From: Flavobacterium sp. 5
GTDB taxonomy: Bacteria; Bacteroidota; Bacteroidia; Flavobacteriales; Flavobacteriaceae
DNA: 64,000 nt
Assembly: GCF_002813295.1 (NCBI RefSeq)
Contig: NZ_PHUE01000001.1
Coordinates: 4,712,001-4,776,000, forward strand
Direction: 5' to 3'
Shown: positions 61,543 to 64,000 of the stretch, one piece after another
Position numbering within the stretch: position 1 is the stretch's first letter
How the letters are laid out: the number at the start of each line of letters is the position of its first letter
The notes under the pieces: generated by a model
Databases searched by the model: none
What the model was told of the DNA's origin: nothing
The model's input: only the letters and a program-made list of their open reading frames with translations
Made by a program: the position numbers and the translations under genes

Positions 61543-62139
61543 CTAATAATCACTCTTGAGCCAGCCAGTAATACTCATTCTTGTATTTTGAGTGACCAAA
61601 ACCTCATGTACAAGTTCATCACTTTTAAAAAAAACTGTTTTACCTTGAGTTGGACTTATTTTTTGATTGTTATTCAATTGATGAATGAGCAACTCTCCTC
61701 CATCACTTTCTTGCCAATCACTATTTAAATAACTAATCATAGAGTATTTTCGGCTTGGGTTATTTTTGAATTGATCCAAATGCTTTAAATAAAAATCTCC
61801 AGTTTCATATAGTGAATAATGAAATTCATAACCAGTGATTCCAGCATAACAACTTTCATTGAGATAGCTTATAAATGCTTCTATTTGCAGAAAAAATTCA
61901 TTTTCGAATTGATTGTTGTGTTTTTTATCCAGCCAATAAATTGAATCACTGCGAATGGCGCCATTAAATGCAAGCTTTTCAGAATTTCCAATTCCAGCCA
62001 TAGCTAATTTGCTATTATCATTTAATGTTTTTAAGTTCTGTTTTAGGTTATTAGCCAAATCATTACTTAAAAAATGTTCCGATATTCCTACTCTATTTTC
62101 TATATAAGTCGAAATTAAAGTCTCAAAATTATTTATCAT
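61543..62139 (-). CDS. 2-oxoglutarate/Fe(II)-dependent oxygenase (prolyl-4-hydroxylase-like)
   Basis: The protein has 198 residues with the iron triad H120-x-D122 (FYLKHLDQF) and H178 (SDELVHEV), and R187 (NTRMSITGW) as the 2-oxoglutarate contact. The double-stranded beta-helix lies in the second half (about 100-195). P4H-like enzymes of bacteria hydroxylate proline or similar residues, for example in a translation factor or another protein; the target here is unknown. It stands alone. Confidence 0.9.
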   Translation of the reverse strand: MINNFETLISTYIENRVGISEHFLSNDLANNLKQNLKTLNDNSKLAMAGIGNSEKLAFNGAIRSDSIYWLDKKHNNQFENEFFLQIEAFISYLNESCYAGITGYEFHYSLYETGDFYLKHLDQFKNNPSRKYSMISYLNSDWQESDGGELLIHQLNNNQKISPTQGKTVFFKSDELVHEVLVTQNTRMSITGWLKSDY

Positions 62140-62386
62140 ATCCTATTGTGAAGGAATGAAAATTGTTCCAACGGGACAAGGTAGACTAATTAAAATCGGT
62201 AACGCGATTTCTTAAATTTAAAATTAAGGAATGTTTTTTATACTCAATTTTTTAATAATACATCGAAACAGTAAATAACAGGGATTAAAACCACAATTTC
62301 GACGTTTAAAAGCATTACATAATCAATTGAAAATCAGTTAATTTTAATTAAATTTATTTGATTTTTAACTAAAAATATAAATAAAC

Positions 62387-63331
62387 ATGAAAAAAGAAAT
62401 TACTATTGTATTGATGATTGCAACCTGCATCACTTACTCTCAAAAAAAGTCAAATGGAACTATATATGTTGAACATCCCGCAATAACAACTGTAGAGGCT
62501 TTTACACAAGCATTTGTTAGTGGTGATGCTGATAAAGTAGCCAGTTATTTAACTGATGATTTTAAATACTATAGTGGCACTTCGACAAACAAGGATGATA
62601 AAGGAATGGATAAAGCAGCTTTTTTAAAAAATGTTAAATCATGGAAAGATTATATTGATTATTTGAGTATTAAACGTTCTAAAGGTGCTTATCCTGATGC
62701 ACTCGAATATAAAGATGATAATCAAAAAGATGTGGTTTGGGTTCAGACATGGGAAGATGTAAAAGGTGTTGATAAAGAAACAGGTGTAAAAATTGACAGA
62801 CCTCTTCATCGTTTATATACTGTAGATAAAAATAATAAAATCAAAATGTTGATTAACTATTCTACTAGTACTGTAAATGATGAAATTAATCAAAGTTTAA
62901 CTGAAAGAACCAATGGTCAAATCTTCAATCATCATGAATATATAAATTCTGTTAGAAAAAGTGTTCATGCTTTTGAAAATAAAGATTTTGATAAAGCATA
63001 TAGTTTTTTTGATGACAAAGCTATTTTCTATGATATTAATTCGCCCGATAATGATAAAGGAGCAACTTTGGCTGAACAGAAAGAAATGGATAAAAAAATG
63101 TTCGAATCTTTTGATTTAATTAGTATTGATCAAGTTGGGTATCCAGATTATCTACATTATGAATTAGAAGACGCAAGAGTGGTTCAATCTTGGTGGAAGA
63201 TTAGATTAATTCGAAAATCAGATAAAAAAAATATAACATTACCAATGATGTTCATTGATACTTTTAATGATAAAGGAAAAATAACATCGGAAATAGCCTA
63301 TTATAGCCAAAAAGTATTGGAAGTAAAATAA
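62387..63331 (+). CDS. Exported protein with two NTF2-like domains
   Basis: The protein has 314 residues. The N-terminus is hydrophobic (MKKEITIVLMIATCITYSQ) and works as a signal peptide. Two NTF2/SnoaL-like units follow: about 28-165 (TTVEAFTQAFVSGDADKVASYLTDDFKYYSG) and about 185-314 (SVRKSVHAFENKDFDKAYSFFDDKAIFYDIN), which align with each other, so the protein arose by internal duplication. Ligand or substrate unknown. Confidence 0.8.
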   Translation: MKKEITIVLMIATCITYSQKKSNGTIYVEHPAITTVEAFTQAFVSGDADKVASYLTDDFKYYSGTSTNKDDKGMDKAAFLKNVKSWKDYIDYLSIKRSKGAYPDALEYKDDNQKDVVWVQTWEDVKGVDKETGVKIDRPLHRLYTVDKNNKIKMLINYSTSTVNDEINQSLTERTNGQIFNHHEYINSVRKSVHAFENKDFDKAYSFFDDKAIFYDINSPDNDKGATLAEQKEMDKKMFESFDLISIDQVGYPDYLHYELEDARVVQSWWKIRLIRKSDKKNITLPMMFIDTFNDKGKITSEIAYYSQKVLEVK

Positions 63332-63368
63332 TATAGTATGGTAAGGTCCCCAAAAATAGATAAGCTAA

Positions 63369-63409
63369 AAAAAGGGATTAACCTTTTTAAATAAAGTTAA
63401 TCCCTTTTT
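63369..63409. terminator. Bidirectional terminator
   Basis: AAAAAGGGATTAAC pairs with GTTAATCCCTTTTT (14 bp, 13-nt loop) between convergent genes, with A/T runs on both sides. Confidence 0.88.
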
Positions 63410-63435
63410 ATTATTGACTATAGATTAAAATATTT

Positions 63436-64000
63436 TTATAATCTGCTTATATAACTACCGAATGTATCTTTAAATTGATAACCTTCAGAAAATCTATCTT
63501 TGCTCAGTTTCTTGTATTCTACCAATCCCCAAAGAACAAATTCTTTCATAAAATAAGTGTCTTCTTTTGGTAAATCGGGCTGATATTTTTTTATTAATTT
63601 ATCCAAAGGAGTTATACTGTCCAGAATAGATTTATAATCGGCATCGGTACAATCGTCTAATAATTCAAAACCACTTTCTGTAAAAAACCAATCTAATAAA
63701 TCAGAATAAGCTGTTTTTTGATCTTGCTTTTCTAATTTTTCAATTTTAGGGAAATAAGCTGGGAAAAAAGTACGGATTGCATCTCCAATTAAGTGTTGTG
63801 CTACAACTGCAGCTCCTTCCTGTTCTCCCTCATAAACTAATTCTACTTTACCAGTAATCGATGGAATGATTCCCATAAAATCTGACAAACGTAATGTTGT
63901 ATGTTCTGATCCCAATCGTAAAGCACGTCGTTCCGCAGTACTCAATAAATTTTCGTAAGCAGTTATGCTTAAACGAGCACTCACTCCACTTTTATTATCA
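63436..64000 (-). CDS. Magnesium-chelatase subunit I-like AAA protein, C-terminal part (cut by window edge)
   Basis: The frame stays open to base 64000 (residues DNKSGVSARLSITAYENLLSTAERRAL before the rest), so the start lies outside. The SGVSARLSI and AERRAL segments match the sensor-2 and lid region of ChlI/MoxR-type AAA ATPases found in Bacteroidota without photosynthesis. The remaining C-terminal about 150 residues (DLLDWFFTESGFELLD and a YISRL end) are helical. The Walker motifs are not in the window. Role unknown. Confidence 0.78.
   Translation of the reverse strand, partial: DNKSGVSARLSITAYENLLSTAERRALRLGSEHTTLRLSDFMGIIPSITGKVELVYEGEQEGAAVVAQHLIGDAIRTFFPAYFPKIEKLEKQDQKTAYSDLLDWFFTESGFELLDDCTDADYKSILDSITPLDKLIKKYQPDLPKEDTYFMKEFVLWGLVEYKKLSKDRFSEGYQFKDTFGSYISRL

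Noticed and set aside
1..64000. CRISPR arrays, insertion sequences or prophage
   Set aside because: No regularly spaced repeats and no transposase, integrase or phage structural gene were seen; the repeats found are pairs or dispersed elements.

Overview
The window looks like chromosome of a Flavobacterium-type member of the Bacteroidota. The DNA is AT-rich. Many genes are preceded by the phylum's promoter form (TTG, about 17-21 bp, TAnnTTTG) and Shine-Dalgarno sequences are generally missing. It also carries SusC/SusD/SusE outer-membrane genes and flavobacterial housekeeping genes. These are sequence-level inferences; no database search was possible.

Layout. (1) 1-813 is the end of a membrane acyltransferase, followed by 620 bp of decayed repeats. 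(2) 1.4-12.6 kb is a defence-type block on the minus strand: half-HsdS, HsdM, HsdS, a DUF3800 protein, a small protein of unknown function, HsdR and a YgjP-like metalloprotease. A compact RNA on the opposite strand sits in the gap in front of hsdR. Next to it are a phage-type (XRE) regulator and a divergent three-gene operon made of a nucleotidyltransferase/HEPN-like protein and two paralogous small proteins. (3) 12.8-30.6 kb is an M28 peptidase plus a complete alpha-mannan utilisation locus: an AraC regulator, two mannose-6-phosphate isomerase types, a ROK kinase, SusC, SusD, SusE, two GH76, one GH92 and a sugar MFS transporter. (4) 31.1-34.8 kb is a small block with HxlR and AraC regulators, a SnoaL-like protein, an LLM oxidoreductase and an isochorismatase-like hydrolase. 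It lies between two diverged copies of a roughly 200 bp repeat. (5) An intact tRNA-Val(TAC) lies at 35.0 kb. (6) From 35.3 kb to the end the content is mostly core: ABC exporter, proline dehydrogenase, aroB, speA with a deoxyhypusine-synthase-like gene, recQ, a UDG-family glycosylase, DinB, ppc, an Lrp/AsnC regulator, M14 peptidase, plsC-like, kdsB, ygiD-like, a RecD-like helicase, rsmD, rnpB, a 2OG-Fe(II) oxygenase and a ChlI-type AAA protein cut by the window edge.

How it fits together. The mannan locus reads as one pathway. Surface lipoproteins and GH76 enzymes cut the alpha-1,6 backbone, SusCD imports fragments, GH92 trims alpha-linked side chains, the MFS carrier takes mannose into the cytoplasm, the ROK kinase phosphorylates it and a PMI makes fructose-6-phosphate. 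The restriction operon carries three non-standard passengers and an extra half specificity subunit.

Most notable structural observation: the accessory blocks are separated by remnants that resemble the 3' part of tRNA-Val plus its terminator hairpin (about 12.68-12.76 kb and 30.89-30.96 kb, with a weaker trace at 1.34 kb), while the intact tRNA-Val stands at the right border (35.0 kb). This suggests a mosaic of modules built up beside one tRNA locus. No integrase or transposase was seen.
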